Source: Brevibacillus composti (GTDB lineage: Bacteria > Bacillota > Bacilli > Brevibacillales > Brevibacillaceae). Taken from it: a DNA stretch of 64,000 bases. Within the stretch, counting starts at the first letter, position 1; every line of letters starts with the position of its first letter. The stretch lies in contig NZ_CP066308.1 of assembly GCF_016406105.1 (NCBI RefSeq), forward strand, positions 3,149,501 to 3,213,500, read 5' to 3'. Positions 7,846 to 17,095 of this stretch are shown here, in pieces. The notes under the pieces are model-generated. The model ran no database searches. It was not told the DNA's origin and worked only from the letters and a program-made list of their open reading frames with translations. Both the position numbers and the translations under genes were made by a program.

Positions 7846-9606
7846 TTACTTCTTCTTCTTGTCAGACGTATAGTCACGCTTGCGCGGCGGAATCAGAGAA
7901 ACATCGATCTCTTCATAGTAGATTTCTGGCGCGGTCGTCTCTGGATTGTACTTCGCCATAGTGGTCTTCATGAAGTTTTCGTCATCGCGCTCTGGGAATT
8001 CCGGCTTGTAGTGAGCGCCGCGGCTCTCGTTGCGGTTCAAAGCACCCAGGGTAATCACGCGGGCGAGCACCAGCATGTTCCACAGATGACGCGTAAAGGA
8101 AGCGCCGGAGTTGCTCCATTTGCTTGTGTCGTTGATGTTGATGTTCTTGTAACGCTCCATCAGCTCTTGGATCTTCTCATCCGTTTTTTGCAGACGGTCG
8201 TTGTAGCGCACGACGGTGACGTTATCGGTCATCCACTCGCCCAGTTCCTTGTGGAGCAGGTAGGCGTTCTCGGTGCCGTCCATTTTCAGGATAGCGTCGT
8301 ACTTGTCTTGCTGCTCCTTGGCGAAGCTGTCAAACAGCGCAGAGGAGAGATCCTCGGCGGATTCGTCCAGGCCGTTGATATACTCGATTGCTTTTGGTCC
8401 TGCCACCATCCCGCCGTAGATTGCGGACAGGAGGGAGTTCGCGCCGAGACGGTTGGCACCGTGCTGGGAGTAATCGCACTCACCTGCTGCGAACAGGCCA
8501 GGGATATTGGTCATTTGGTTATAGTCTACCCACATGCCGCCCATGGAATAGTGAACAGCCGGGAAGATTTTCATTGGAACTTTACGCGGGTCATCCCCAA
8601 CGAACTTCTCGTAAATCTCGATGATACCGCCCAGTTTGACATCCAATTCTTTTGGATCCTTGTGGGACAGGTCGAGATACACCATGTTCTCGCCGTTGAT
8701 GCCCAGCTTCAAGTCTACGCAGACGTGGAAGATTTCCCGCGTCGCAATATCGCGCGGCACCAGGTTTCCGTAGGCCGGATATTTTTCTTCGAGGAAGTAC
8801 CACGGCTTCCCGTCTTTGTAGGTCCAGACGCGTCCGCCTTCACCGCGGGCAGATTCGGACATCAGGCGCAGCTTGTCGTCGCCAGGAATCGCCGTCGGGT
8901 GAATCTGGATCATTTCGCCGTTCGCATAGATGACGCCCTGCTGGTACGCAGCAGATGCGGCCGTACCGGTATTGATGATGGAGTTGGTGGATTTACCAAA
9001 GATGATCCCCGGTCCGCCCGTTGCCAAAATAACGGCATCTGCGCGGAAGGATTTGATTTCCGAGGAGCGCAGGTTTTGGGCGGTAATCCCCTTACAGGCA
9101 CCCTTGTCGTCCAATACGACGCCGAGGAAATCCCAGTATTCGTATTTGGTGACGAGACCTTCCGCTTCAAAGCGGCGGACTTGCTCGTCCAGCGCGTACA
9201 GCAGCTGCTGCCCTGTCGTCGCTCCCGCAAATGCGGTACGGTGGTGCTTGGTTCCCCCGAAGCGGCGGAAGTCCAAGAGTCCCTCCGGCGTACGGTTGAA
9301 CATGACGCCCATCCGGTCCAGCATGTAGATAATGCCTGGCGCGGCGTCACACATCGCTTTTACAGGCGGCTGGTTCGCCAGGAAGTCTCCGCCGTAAACC
9401 GTATCATCAAAATGCTCCCAAGTGGAGTCGCCTTCCCCTTTTGTGTTAACGGCACCGTTGATTCCACCCTGCGCACAGACGGAGTGAGATCGCTTCACCG
9501 GAACCAGGGAGAACAACTCGACGGGAACGCCTTTTTCTGCTGCTTTAATGGTAGCCATCAAGCCGGCCAAACCACCACCGACTATGATCAGTTTACCTTT
9601 TGCCAT
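7846..9606 (-). CDS. sdhA: Succinate dehydrogenase flavoprotein subunit
   Basis: A 586-residue catalytic subunit of complex II, oxidising succinate to fumarate with covalently bound FAD. The N-terminal dinucleotide-binding motif (IVGGGLAGLMA) is followed by VKRSHSVCAQGGINGAV, containing the histidine that carries FAD. The capping domain has HPTAIPGDDKL, and the active-site region reads SESARGEGGRVW. The C-terminal part, with RNESRGAHYKPEFPERDDEN, is typical of the Bacillus-type enzyme. Length equals Bacillus SdhA (586). It lies 18 bases after sdhC and 18 before sdhB. Confidence 0.97.
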   Translation of the reverse strand: MAKGKLIIVGGGLAGLMATIKAAEKGVPVELFSLVPVKRSHSVCAQGGINGAVNTKGEGDSTWEHFDDTVYGGDFLANQPPVKAMCDAAPGIIYMLDRMGVMFNRTPEGLLDFRRFGGTKHHRTAFAGATTGQQLLYALDEQVRRFEAEGLVTKYEYWDFLGVVLDDKGACKGITAQNLRSSEIKSFRADAVILATGGPGIIFGKSTNSIINTGTAASAAYQQGVIYANGEMIQIHPTAIPGDDKLRLMSESARGEGGRVWTYKDGKPWYFLEEKYPAYGNLVPRDIATREIFHVCVDLKLGINGENMVYLDLSHKDPKELDVKLGGIIEIYEKFVGDDPRKVPMKIFPAVHYSMGGMWVDYNQMTNIPGLFAAGECDYSQHGANRLGANSLLSAIYGGMVAGPKAIEYINGLDESAEDLSSALFDSFAKEQQDKYDAILKMDGTENAYLLHKELGEWMTDNVTVVRYNDRLQKTDEKIQELMERYKNININDTSKWSNSGASFTRHLWNMLVLARVITLGALNRNESRGAHYKPEFPERDDENFMKTTMAKYNPETTAPEIYYEEIDVSLIPPRKRDYTSDKKKK

Positions 9607-9624
9607 GTATGAGTCCCCCTATCC

Positions 9625-10236
9625 CTATTGAATAAACGCTGCCATCGCACGGAGGCCGATGAACGAAACAATAACGAAAATGCCCATAGTAACGTAAGTA
9701 GCTACGCGTTGGGAACGCGGACCAACGGTAATGCCCCAGTGAACCAAAAACGACCACAGACCGTTGGAAAAGTGGAATACCGTGCTCAGAATCCCGATGG
9801 AGTAGAAGACTACCATCACCGGATTGCTCAGGATGTCGGCCATCATGTCAAAGTTGACTTCAGCGCCGAGAGCCTTTTGGATGCGTGTTTCATAGACGTG
9901 CCACGCGATAAAAATCAGCGTAATAATTCCTGTCAAGCGCTGCCACAGGAACATTTGGTTCCGCGCATAGCTGTAATTGCCTACATTGTGCTTTGCCTGA
10001 AAAGCAATGTAGATCCCGTACACAGCGTGAAACAGGATGGGAATGTAGATAAAGATGAATTCGACGACGATCAAGAACGGTACGTGTTCGATCATACCAA
10101 CGACTTGGTTGAACGCCTCAGGTCCTCTTGTCGCTTGATAGTTGGCCGTCAGGTGAAACAGCAGATACAGCCCGATTGGGAACAAACCAAGTAAAGAATG
10201 CAGCTTGTGACTCAAAAAGCTATGGCCTTTCGCCAT
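9625..10236 (-). CDS. sdhC: Succinate dehydrogenase cytochrome b558 subunit
   Basis: A 203-residue membrane anchor of the Bacillus-type succinate:menaquinone reductase, with five hydrophobic segments and two haem b groups in the family. Histidines suited to axial haem ligation lie in the helices (LHSLLGLFPIGLYLLFHL, LFHAVYGIY, FIAWHVYETR, STVFHFSNGLW). Firmicutes of this type lack a separate SdhD, which fits the gene order. It is the first gene of the operon; a strong sigma-A-type promoter lies about 170 bases upstream. Confidence 0.95.
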   Translation of the reverse strand: MAKGHSFLSHKLHSLLGLFPIGLYLLFHLTANYQATRGPEAFNQVVGMIEHVPFLIVVEFIFIYIPILFHAVYGIYIAFQAKHNVGNYSYARNQMFLWQRLTGIITLIFIAWHVYETRIQKALGAEVNFDMMADILSNPVMVVFYSIGILSTVFHFSNGLWSFLVHWGITVGPRSQRVATYVTMGIFVIVSFIGLRAMAAFIQ

Positions 10237-10634
10237 AAGATGGTCCCCCTTTCAGTTATATGTCGCGTCCTTTTCATAGAGCTTTTCCCCACTATCCTAA
10301 CCCATTGCCGGCAGGGTTACACATAGTCGAAGGCGACTTTCACCCAGCTCTTTGGCAGATTGTGTCGGAATACGGAAAAAAGTTGGGCAAAACGTTGACC
10401 AAAACCAATTGTACTCCTGTCTTTATGGAGCGTCAAGCCAGTTAAATAGACTTATTCTATTTTTGGAATGCAATAAAAAAATCGCGGGATTTCTATCATT
10501 CTGTCATAAGAACTCTTTCTTTCTCATAATCTTTTACCAAATCTCAAAATTGAACAGAGCCCTGCCAGATGTCGTTTGCCTCTCTTCTTGTGAGACGAGC
10601 TCTCGTCCATCTGGATGGGAAAGGAGGCATCCCG
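10237..10634. other. Divergent intergenic region between sdhC and yslB
   Basis: Carries the sdh promoter (10408-10436, minus), leaving an untranslated leader of about 165 bases before sdhC, and an AT-rich stretch (10440-10560) in front of yslB in which I could not choose a clear plus-strand promoter. No gene is seen. Confidence 0.6.
10408..10436 (-). promoter_or_regulatory. Sigma-A promoter of sdhCAB
   Basis: On the minus strand TTGACG (10431-10436), a 17-base spacer and TACAAT (10408-10413), five of six matches in each hexamer. Transcription would start near 10401, about 165 bases before sdhC. Confidence 0.75.
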
Positions 10635-11078
10635 GTGAAAGAGGACCAATTGGACGCGCTGCTCCCGTCGCGCGTCGCTGCCGACATCGAACGCATTCAC
10701 ATGCCCTATCTGGGCTACCACCTTTTCCGCGAGCAGATTACGCGCGCCCTGCTCGGCGAGAGCGAGCAGGCCATCCTGCACTGGCTGGGAAAGGATATCG
10801 GCCGAAAGATCCCCATCCAATCCGCATCCGGCGTCGTCATGCCCTTTATCCGGCTGGGACTGGGGCAGCTCGACGTCCTGGAAGAGGGGGAGAAGCGCTA
10901 TCGCTACCGGCTGATGCACACCGCCTATCTGTACATGCCTCCCGAGAGACTGCTTCGCTCGCTGGCGCTCGAGTGCGGAATCATCGCCGGCGCCTTCCAT
11001 CGCTGGTTGGGACGGGAGGCAGAGGTGCGGATGGAAGTGGAGGAGAAGAGGAGCGTCTTGATCACGCTGACGTATTGA
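10635..11078 (+). CDS. yslB: YslB-like DUF2507 protein
   Basis: A 147-residue soluble protein of the DUF2507 family, known in Bacillus as YslB and found next to sdhC there too; its function is not established. Typical family text includes LGYHLFREQITRALLGES and GIIAGAFHRWLGREAEV. The GTG at 10635 follows an AAAGGAGG site by eight bases and gives the family length; the open frame begins further upstream at 10569 without such a site. Here it is divergent from sdhC and convergent with lysC. The fold resembles V4R-type ligand-binding proteins, which is an inference from family descriptions only. Confidence 0.75.
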   Translation: MKEDQLDALLPSRVAADIERIHMPYLGYHLFREQITRALLGESEQAILHWLGKDIGRKIPIQSASGVVMPFIRLGLGQLDVLEEGEKRYRYRLMHTAYLYMPPERLLRSLALECGIIAGAFHRWLGREAEVRMEVEEKRSVLITLTY

Positions 11079-11287
11079 GCGCGCCCCTCCGCAGGCTATC
11101 CTTTTCGCTTGCCCTGCTTTGCCTCGCATGGCCCTTCTTGGCCTCGCTGGAACGCATGACCGGCATGGCCGCGCATGGCCGCACACATGCGGAACCCCTC
11201 TCACCCATTTTCGCGTGGGCAAGAGGGGAGAGCAATCAAAGATGGCAGGAGAGCTCCGCCCCGGTGCAGAGCTCCCTCTCCCTTATG

Positions 11288-12529
11288 TTATATGCTGTGG
11301 ACGATCGCCTCGGTGCTGGCGTCCAAGCCATAGGCCGTATGCAGGCTGCGAACGGCCAATTCGGTGAGCGCCGCCGGAATCACGCAAGAGACCTTGATGT
11401 CCGAGGTGGAGACCATTTTGATCGTAATCTCCTGCTCGGCCAGGACGCGGAACATCTCCGCTGCTACGCCCGGATTGTTCACCATGCCCGCACCGACGAT
11501 GGAGACCTTCGTCAAGCCTTCTTCATGGTCCACTTTGGCAAAGCCCAGTTCGGATTGATTGGCGGCCAGCGTATCCAGGGCTTTATGCAGGTCGCTGCCT
11601 GCCACGGTGAAGGAAATATTGGTGACGTCGGCGTCGTAGGAGCTTTGGATGATAATATCCACATTCACCTGATTGTCCGCCAGCGTGTGAAAGAGGCGGG
11701 ACAAGGTTCCTACCCGGGCCGGCATGCCCACGACCGTCACCTTCGCCACGTCTTCATCATGGGCGACTCCGCTTACTACTCTTCCTGTTTCCATCTGGGG
11801 AACCTCCTCTACATACGTACCTTCTTCTGTGGTAAAGCTGGAGCGGACCACGAGCCGCACCTGATATTTTTTCGCCGCTTCGACCGAGCGGGGGTGCAGG
11901 ACACCCGCCCCGAGATTGGCGAGCTCAAGCATTTCGTCATAAGAGATGCTGTCCAGCTTCTGTGCAGCGGGAACGACGCGCGGATCGGCTGTGAAGACGC
12001 CTGCGACATCCGTAAAAATCTCGCATCTCTCGGCGTTCAGGCCCGCTGCGAGCGCCACTGCGGAGGTGTCGGAACCGCCGCGGCCCAGCGTGGTAATTTC
12101 CCCTTCGTCACTGACTCCCTGAAAACCTGCCACGATGACGACGCGTCCCCGGGCTAGTTCGCGCTGGATTCGCTCTGTCTGAATCTCTTTGATCCGGGCT
12201 CTGCCGTGAATCGATTCCGTTACGACTCCCGCTTGCCAGCCCGTCAGCGAGATAGCGTCGTAGCCTCTTTGATGCAGCGCCATCGACAGTAGGGCGATGG
12301 ATACCTGTTCCCCTGTGGCCAGGAGCATATCCATTTCTCGCTCCGACGGATACGGGGAAATTTGCTTTGCCATATCCACCAGCACGTCTGTGGATTTACC
12401 CATGGCGGATACGACAATCACCATGTCATGGCCCGCTTCTTTATTTTCAACAATCCGGTCGGCTACTCGAAAAATGCGTTCAACGGTACCAACAGAGGTA
12501 CCTCCATATTTCTGCACGATCAAACCCAT
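11288..12529 (-). CDS. lysC: Aspartokinase, lysine-riboswitch controlled
   Basis: A 413-residue aspartate kinase, phosphorylating L-aspartate at the head of lysine, methionine, threonine and diaminopimelate synthesis. The kinase domain opens with IVQKYGGTSVGT and contains FQGVSDEGEITTLGRGGSD for ATP and substrate binding; two ACT domains form the C-terminal third (MVSTSDIKVSCVIP), the allosteric part. The frame extends upstream but the ATG at 12529 is the expected start. A lysine riboswitch and terminator lie directly upstream, matching the lysine-sensitive LysC (aspartokinase II) of Bacillus, where an internal start also yields a beta subunit; I did not verify one here. Gene order uvrC-lysC-yslB-sdhC matches Bacillus. 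Confidence 0.95.
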   Translation of the reverse strand: MGLIVQKYGGTSVGTVERIFRVADRIVENKEAGHDMVIVVSAMGKSTDVLVDMAKQISPYPSEREMDMLLATGEQVSIALLSMALHQRGYDAISLTGWQAGVVTESIHGRARIKEIQTERIQRELARGRVVIVAGFQGVSDEGEITTLGRGGSDTSAVALAAGLNAERCEIFTDVAGVFTADPRVVPAAQKLDSISYDEMLELANLGAGVLHPRSVEAAKKYQVRLVVRSSFTTEEGTYVEEVPQMETGRVVSGVAHDEDVAKVTVVGMPARVGTLSRLFHTLADNQVNVDIIIQSSYDADVTNISFTVAGSDLHKALDTLAANQSELGFAKVDHEEGLTKVSIVGAGMVNNPGVAAEMFRVLAEQEITIKMVSTSDIKVSCVIPAALTELAVRSLHTAYGLDASTEAIVHSI

Positions 12530-12603
12530 GCGGCTTCTCTCCCTTTTTCCATATATACATCTGCATCGACAGGTCTTTCTCTTCGGTTGCGCATATTCCA
12601 ATG

Positions 12604-12641
12604 AAAAAAGGCAGCGACGAGGAATACACCTGCCGCTGCCT
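12604..12641 (-). terminator. Terminator of the lysC lysine riboswitch
   Basis: AGGCAGCG pairs with CGCTGCCT (12609-12616 with 12634-12641) and is followed by six T on the minus strand. It lies between the aptamer and lysC, as expected for the expression platform that stops transcription when lysine is bound. Confidence 0.85.
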
Positions 12642-12746
12642 ACTCATGTATAGACAAGATCGGTTCCTCCTTCCCTGGACTACGCGAGTCATCCATGTGC
12701 AGATACACAGAAAAAGACACACCCTGACAATCATGCACGCAGACTC

Positions 12747-12930
12747 GTGAGATAGCTCTCCATCTGGCAATCGGGCATTGGCCAGATGACAGTCCTGTAT
12801 TTGTTCAACACAGGCCCAGCACAAAAGAGAGCGGGTCTCTCTTTGTACTTCGGCGAATCCCCCTTTCCACAGCCCTTCAACGATTCCCGATCTCGGGGTG
12901 GTACTCATGGTTTTCGCGCCTCTACCTCAC
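12747..12930 (-). ncRNA. Lysine riboswitch (L box) aptamer
   Basis: Read on the minus strand the segment contains the conserved L-box blocks in order: GAGGTAGAGGCGCGA near the 5' side, GAAAGGGG then ATTCGCCGAAG in the middle, CTGGGCCTGT, and TGGAGAGCTATCTCAC at the 3' side. GTGAGGTAG (12922-12930) and CTATCTCAC (12747-12755) form helix P1 with one mismatch. A sigma-A promoter lies upstream and a terminator downstream. An alternative hairpin using the 5' P1 strand (ACCTCACT with AGTGAGGT, 12924-12949) is also possible. Confidence 0.93.
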
Positions 12931-12971
12931 TCCATTGGGGAAGTGAGGTTACAGTATTCTGTTTGAAAGGG

Positions 12972-13000
12972 ATTATATCACGCTTGCCACTGTTGTTCAA
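12972..13000 (-). promoter_or_regulatory. Sigma-A promoter of the lysC leader
   Basis: TTGAAC (12995-13000), a 17-base spacer and a perfect TATAAT (12972-12977) on the minus strand. Transcription would start about 12965, just before the riboswitch. Confidence 0.85.
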
Positions 13001-13042
13001 ACAGTATTTTGATCATTCGTTAAAAAGGCTCAGGACTGTGAA

Positions 13043-14824
13043 TTACAGATCCATCTTTCGGAGTTTGGCGATGATCTCCCGGGCCAATTTGTCGCCGATG
13101 CCCAACTGCCGGAAATCCTCTACCGTGGCCTCTCTCATCTTTTTGAGCGAGCCAAAATGCTGGAACAGGAGCTTGCGCCGCTTTTCCCCAATTCCCGGAA
13201 TCTCGTCCAGCTGGGAGGTGAGCAGCGTCTTGGTGCGCGACTGCCTGTGGAACGTGATGGCAAAGCGGTGTACCTCATCCTGCACGCGCTGAAGCAGATA
13301 AAACTCGTAGCTGTCCCGCTTTAGTTCGACCGGCTCGGGCGGGTTTCCATAGAGCAGCTGCGCCGTCTTGTGTTTGTCGTCCTTGGCCAGCCCGCAGACG
13401 GGAATATACAGGCCCAGCTCATTTTCCAGCACATCCATGGCCGCGCTGATCTGGCCCTTGCCGCCGTCGATGACGATCAGATCGGGCAGCGGCTGGTTTT
13501 CCTTGAGCAGGCGGGTGTAGCGGCGGCGGATGACTTCCCGCATGGAGCCGTAGTCATCAGGGCCTTCGACCGTTTTGATCTTGAATTTGCGGTACTCTTT
13601 TTTGTCCGGCCGCCCATCCGTGAAGACCACCATGGCTGACACCGGCTCCGCGCCCTGGATGTTGGAGTTGTCAAAGGCTTCGATCCGATGCGGCGTGCCG
13701 ATGCCGAGAATATGTCCCAGGTTGTGTACAGCCTGGATTGTCCGGGCATCGTCTTTGGACATCAACGCGAATTTCTCCTCCAGGGAAATCCGCGCATTTT
13801 CACAGGCCATCTGCACCAGCTCGCGCTTTTTCCCCCGCTTTGGCGCATGCACCTTGATCCCCAGCCACTCCGACAGAAGCTCCGGATCGCTCTCTTCGGG
13901 GAGCAGGATCTCACGCGGCAGCACATTTTGCTTGTCGTAATAGAACTGGCTCACGTACGACATAAAGTCTTCTTTCTCGCCGCCGTAATAGGGAAAAGAG
14001 GTCGTGTCGCGCTCGATCATTTTTCCCTGCCGCATATAGAAGACCTGCACGCACATCCAGCCCTTTTCCGCGGAAAAGCCGATGATGTCCCGGTCCACCG
14101 TGTCTGCCAGCGTGATCTTTTGCTTTTCCATGACGGCTTCGATGCTGCGAATCTGGTCGCGGTACTCCTTGGCCCGCTCGAATTCCATCTGCTCGGCCGC
14201 CTGCTCCATTTTCGCGGTCAGCTGTTTTTTCATCTCTTCGTGGCCGCCGTCGAGAAAACGGGCGATCTCCTCGACCAACCGCTGATTTTCCTCTGCATCC
14301 ACGTCATATACGCACGGCGCCAAGCACTGGCCGAGGTGGTAATAGAGGCAGACCTGCTTGGGCATCGTTTTGCATTTGCGCAGCGGATACAGGCGATCCA
14401 GCAGTTTTTTCACCTCGGAAGCCGCTCCCGCATTCGGATACGGGCCGAAATAACGCGCTTTGTCCTTCAGCACTTTGCGCGTGATCTCCAGCCGCGGATG
14501 CGCTTCGTTGGTGATCTTGATATACGGATAGGTTTTGTCGTCCATCAATCTGACGTTGTAGCGGGGATTATGCTTCTTGATCAGATTGCACTCCAGAATC
14601 AGCGCTTCGATCGGCGATGCGACGACGATGTATTCAAAATCGGCAATCTCGCTGACCAAAAGCTGCGTCTTGCCGTCATGACTTCCAGTGAAATAGGAGC
14701 GCACGCGGTTTTTCAGCACCTTGGCCTTGCCCACGTATATGATGTCGCCCTCTTTGTTCTTCATCAGGTAGCAGCCTGGTTTTTCCGGCAGGACGGCTAG
14801 CTTGTCTTTCAAGGAGCTTTGCAC
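13043..14824 (-). CDS. uvrC: Excinuclease ABC subunit C
   Basis: A 593-residue UvrC, which makes both incisions in nucleotide excision repair when bound to UvrB on damaged DNA. The N-terminal GIY-YIG nuclease domain is visible ([19 protein letters not shown]), then a cysteine cluster region ([21 protein letters not shown]), a UVR motif binding UvrB ([14 protein letters not shown]), the RNase-H-like 5' nuclease ([25 protein letters not shown]) and C-terminal helix-hairpin-helix motifs ([13 protein letters not shown]). The start is GTG at 14824 after an AAGGAGG site. It follows a DUF2164 gene by 30 bases; a LexA-like box lies upstream of that gene. Confidence 0.97.
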   Translation of the reverse strand: MQSSLKDKLAVLPEKPGCYLMKNKEGDIIYVGKAKVLKNRVRSYFTGSHDGKTQLLVSEIADFEYIVVASPIEALILECNLIKKHNPRYNVRLMDDKTYPYIKITNEAHPRLEITRKVLKDKARYFGPYPNAGAASEVKKLLDRLYPLRKCKTMPKQVCLYYHLGQCLAPCVYDVDAEENQRLVEEIARFLDGGHEEMKKQLTAKMEQAAEQMEFERAKEYRDQIRSIEAVMEKQKITLADTVDRDIIGFSAEKGWMCVQVFYMRQGKMIERDTTSFPYYGGEKEDFMSYVSQFYYDKQNVLPREILLPEESDPELLSEWLGIKVHAPKRGKKRELVQMACENARISLEEKFALMSKDDARTIQAVHNLGHILGIGTPHRIEAFDNSNIQGAEPVSAMVVFTDGRPDKKEYRKFKIKTVEGPDDYGSMREVIRRRYTRLLKENQPLPDLIVIDGGKGQISAAMDVLENELGLYIPVCGLAKDDKHKTAQLLYGNPPEPVELKRDSYEFYLLQRVQDEVHRFAITFHRQSRTKTLLTSQLDEIPGIGEKRRKLLFQHFGSLKKMREATVEDFRQLGIGDKLAREIIAKLRKMDL

Positions 14825-14854
14825 GGCTGCTCCCTCCTTCTGTATCGTTAAAAA

Positions 14855-15115
14855 TTACCTGCCGCCGTACGGCATGAGCGGCTGTTCCAGGGAATACAGC
14901 TCATCCTCCAAAGCGCTCATCCGCTCCAGCATCAGCTTGCGGCAATCGTCCACCGCTTGATTGTACACGACGGGTCCGAGCGTTTTCAAAAAAAAGTCCA
15001 GCATCTGCTCGGCTGCCAGATGCCCCAGCTCTTCGCCCCGCTCTTCTTGGAAGTATTGCTGTATCTGGCTGATGATGTACTCCCTTTGCTCCCGTGGAAA
15101 TTTTCTCATTTTCAT
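14855..15115 (-). CDS. DUF2164 family protein
   Basis: An 86-residue acidic helical protein of the DUF2164 family, recognised from the core REYIISQIQQYFQEERGEEL followed by AAEQMLDFFLKTLGPVVYNQ. Its role is unknown. It is a soluble protein without signal or membrane segment. The ATG at 15115 has a GAGGGG-type site. It lies 30 bases upstream of uvrC on the same strand and probably shares its transcript, which would put it under any control by the LexA-like box at 15266-15279; that link is an inference from position alone. Confidence 0.75.
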   Translation of the reverse strand: MKMRKFPREQREYIISQIQQYFQEERGEELGHLAAEQMLDFFLKTLGPVVYNQAVDDCRKLMLERMSALEDELYSLEQPLMPYGGR

Positions 15116-15265
15116 CTGCCTAACCCCTCTCCGATTGTCCGTATTGGGATGTCCTCTCTTTTCTTTCCCGGCACAGACGACGGTGACTGGATCTTTCGTG
15201 AAACAGGTGTACCGAGCACTCTTCGCTTCTCGCTGCGGGTTCTCGCAGCCTGGAATCGTTCACCG

Positions 15266-15279
15266 AGAATGTACGTTCT
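15266..15279. promoter_or_regulatory. Candidate LexA (SOS) box upstream of the uvrC operon
   Basis: AGAATGTACGTTCT matches the Gram-positive LexA consensus CGAACRNRYGTTCG (GAAC-N4-GTTC core) with one core mismatch and is a near-perfect palindrome. It lies 151 bases upstream of the DUF2164-uvrC pair. Regulation is inferred. Confidence 0.45.
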
Positions 15280-15399
15280 ATTCTTCATGTTACCATGTTT
15301 TTGCGGAAAACTCGACGGAATCTGTCGCCAGTGCGTACGGGGAACGGGACGAGACGTCTGGAATTTTCGAGGAGAGCGTGTTTACGTAGACGCAGCGAA

Positions 15400-15444
15400 A
15401 AGAAAAAGCAGCACCCGCTCGTGATGAAAGCGAATGCTGCTTTT
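15400..15444 (-). terminator. Rho-independent terminator after trxA
   Basis: AAAAGCAGCA (15404-15413) pairs with TGCTGCTTTT (15435-15444) and a T-rich tail follows on the minus strand. It ends the trxA transcript 31 bases past the stop. Confidence 0.8.
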
Positions 15445-15474
15445 GACCTGCAATATGAAGTAGCGAGCCTATCC

Positions 15475-15792
15475 TTACAGATGTTTGCCCACAGTACCCA
15501 TGAGCGCTTCCTTCGGTTGGAAGCCGATCACTTTGTCCACAGGCTGGCCATCTTTGAACACGATCAGGGTCGGGATGGACATGACGCCAAAACGACCTGC
15601 GGATTCCGGATTGTCATCGACGTTTACTTTGACGATTTTGAGCTTGCTGCCCACTTCGCTGTCGATTTGCTCCAGCACAGGTGCGATCATTTTGCAAGGG
15701 CCGCACCAAGGAGCCCAGAAGTCAACCAGGACAGTACCGCCTTGTTCTACTTCCTGGGAAAATGTCTGATCCGTTGCATTCACGATTGCCAT
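15475..15792 (-). CDS. trxA: Thioredoxin
   Basis: A 105-residue thioredoxin, the general cytoplasmic disulfide reductase. The redox centre WCGPCK lies in VLVDFWAPWCGPCKMIAP, and the cis-proline loop reads MSIPTLIVFKDGQ. Length and motifs match Bacillus TrxA (104 residues). The ATG at 15792 follows an AAGGAGG site by seven bases; the longer frame upstream runs through the promoter. It is monocistronic, between terminators of etfA and its own, in the same place as in Bacillus (etfA-trxA-uvrC). Confidence 0.97.
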   Translation of the reverse strand: MAIVNATDQTFSQEVEQGGTVLVDFWAPWCGPCKMIAPVLEQIDSEVGSKLKIVKVNVDDNPESAGRFGVMSIPTLIVFKDGQPVDKVIGFQPKEALMGTVGKHL

Positions 15793-15843
15793 GGAATATA
15801 ACCTCCTTAAATTCGGTACGGAAAAAGGTTCCACACGCCAATC

Positions 15844-15872
15844 AGTATACCATCCTCCGCATAAAATGACTA
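15844..15872 (-). promoter_or_regulatory. Probable trxA promoter with extended -10
   Basis: TAGTCA (15867-15872), 17 bases, then TATACT (15844-15849) preceded by TGG, an extended -10 element, on the minus strand. A second TATACT lies further upstream at about 15901-15906, next to TTTGACATGTC. Confidence 0.55.
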
Positions 15873-15997
15873 CGCCGGGCGACACTTTCTGACATGTCAA
15901 AGTATATTGTGTCCGAAGTTCCATTTCCTACGCTTTTTTTCCGGGAAGGCGCGAGAAAACCATAACTGCCAGGCAAAAGAGAGCCGCGGATGAGGCA

Positions 15998-16034
15998 TAA
16001 AAATACAGCCTTGCCGACGTAAAAGCAAGGCTGT
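15998..16034 (-). terminator. Rho-independent terminator after etfA
   Basis: ACAGCCTTGC (16005-16014) pairs perfectly with GCAAGGCTGT (16025-16034); ATTTTT follows on the minus strand. It closes the fadB-etfBA cluster. Confidence 0.85.
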
Positions 16035-16116
16035 TCGTTATCATGCCGGTTCGCCCGTACGTAGCCAGGGCACACTCTATGGGCCCGGTCGGCGTATCTT
16101 GGCAAATGTGCTTGCG

Positions 16117-17076
16117 TTATACCAGCACCTTTTTAAATTCAGCAGTGAGGAGCGGAACGACTTCAAACAGATCTCCGACGATGCCGTAGTCCGCGACCTG
16201 GAAGATCGGCGCTTCCGGATCTTTGTTGATGGCGACGATCACTTTGGAGTTGGACATGCCGGCCAGGTGCTGGATCGCGCCGGAGATGCCGCACGCGATG
16301 TACAGGTCAGGCGTGACCACTTTGCCGGTTTGGCCGATCTGCATGGAGTAATCGCAATAGTCGGCGTCGCATGCTCCGCGCGATGCGCCAACGGCCGCGC
16401 CCAGCACGTCCGCCAGCTCATTCAGCGGCTGGAAGCCCTCGGCGCTCTTCACGCCGCGTCCACCCGCGATGATCACCTTGGCCTCGGACAAGTCTACCTT
16501 GCCGCTGGTTTTGCGGACCACTTCGCGGACGATCGAGCGAAGATCCTTGATCTCTGCCTCGAACGGAACCACTGTCGCCGTTTTACCTGCATCTGCTTCG
16601 CCGGCAGCGATGTTGTTCGGACGAATCGTGATCATCAGCTTGCCTTCTTCAAACCGGCGCTTTTGGAACGCCTTGCCTGCGTAGATCGGACGCACGAAGA
16701 CCGGTCCTGCTTCGATCCCGGTGACATCCGAGATGAGGCCCAGCCCCAGGCGGGCGGCTACACGCGGCGCCACATCGCGGCCGATTGCCGTATGGCCCAG
16801 CACGACGGCATCCGGATTGGCGAATTCGATCAGTTGTTTCAGAGCCTGCGCATACGCATCCGGCGTGTACTGCGCCAGATCCGCATGGTCAGCCACATAG
16901 ACGGTGCCCGCTCCATGCTGACCGAGCACAGCGGCGTGCTGCGCGGTATCCGGTCCCAGCAGGGCAGCCACGACTTCTCCGCCTTCCGCCAAAGTCCCTG
17001 CTGCAGCGAGCGCTTCCAGAGAGACGTTGCGCAATTGTCCGTCACGTACTTCTGCAATTACCAGCACTTTTTTCAT
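16117..17076 (-). CDS. etfA: Electron transfer flavoprotein alpha subunit
   Basis: A 319-residue subunit that with EtfB carries FAD and AMP and takes electrons from acyl-CoA dehydrogenases to the quinone pool. The C-terminal FAD domain is clear: [40 protein letters not shown] and [11 protein letters not shown], with [20 protein letters not shown]. It follows etfB by 19 bases and is the last gene of the cluster before a terminator. Its neighbours fadB, fadR and lcfA place it in beta-oxidation. Confidence 0.96.
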   Translation of the reverse strand: MKKVLVIAEVRDGQLRNVSLEALAAAGTLAEGGEVVAALLGPDTAQHAAVLGQHGAGTVYVADHADLAQYTPDAYAQALKQLIEFANPDAVVLGHTAIGRDVAPRVAARLGLGLISDVTGIEAGPVFVRPIYAGKAFQKRRFEEGKLMITIRPNNIAAGEADAGKTATVVPFEAEIKDLRSIVREVVRKTSGKVDLSEAKVIIAGGRGVKSAEGFQPLNELADVLGAAVGASRGACDADYCDYSMQIGQTGKVVTPDLYIACGISGAIQHLAGMSNSKVIVAINKDPEAPIFQVADYGIVGDLFEVVPLLTAEFKKVLV

Positions 17077-17095
17077 GTTCTTCTCTCCCTCTCGC

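Larger units (their letters stand above)
15116..15474. other. Intergenic region between trxA and the uvrC operon
   Basis: Contains the trxA terminator (15400-15444) and a LexA-like box (15266-15279). Open frames here on the plus strand have no ribosome site and no recognisable protein; I see no gene. The promoter of the uvrC operon must lie here, but I could not define it. Confidence 0.6.
15793..16116. other. Intergenic region between etfA and trxA
   Basis: Holds the etfA terminator (15998-16034), the trxA promoter (15844-15872) and the trxA ribosome site. No gene is seen. Confidence 0.7.

Noticed and set aside
6760..9612. 950-codon open frame on the plus strand
   Set aside because: Antisense to sdhB and sdhA, whose motifs are complete; no recognisable protein and no ribosome site.
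10352..12157. 601-codon open frame on the plus strand
   Set aside because: Overlaps yslB in another frame and runs antisense through lysC; product is low-quality shadow sequence.
15121..15424. Plus-strand open frames in the trxA-uvrC gap
   Set aside because: No ribosome site, cysteine- and phenylalanine-rich random-looking product, and they cross the trxA terminator.
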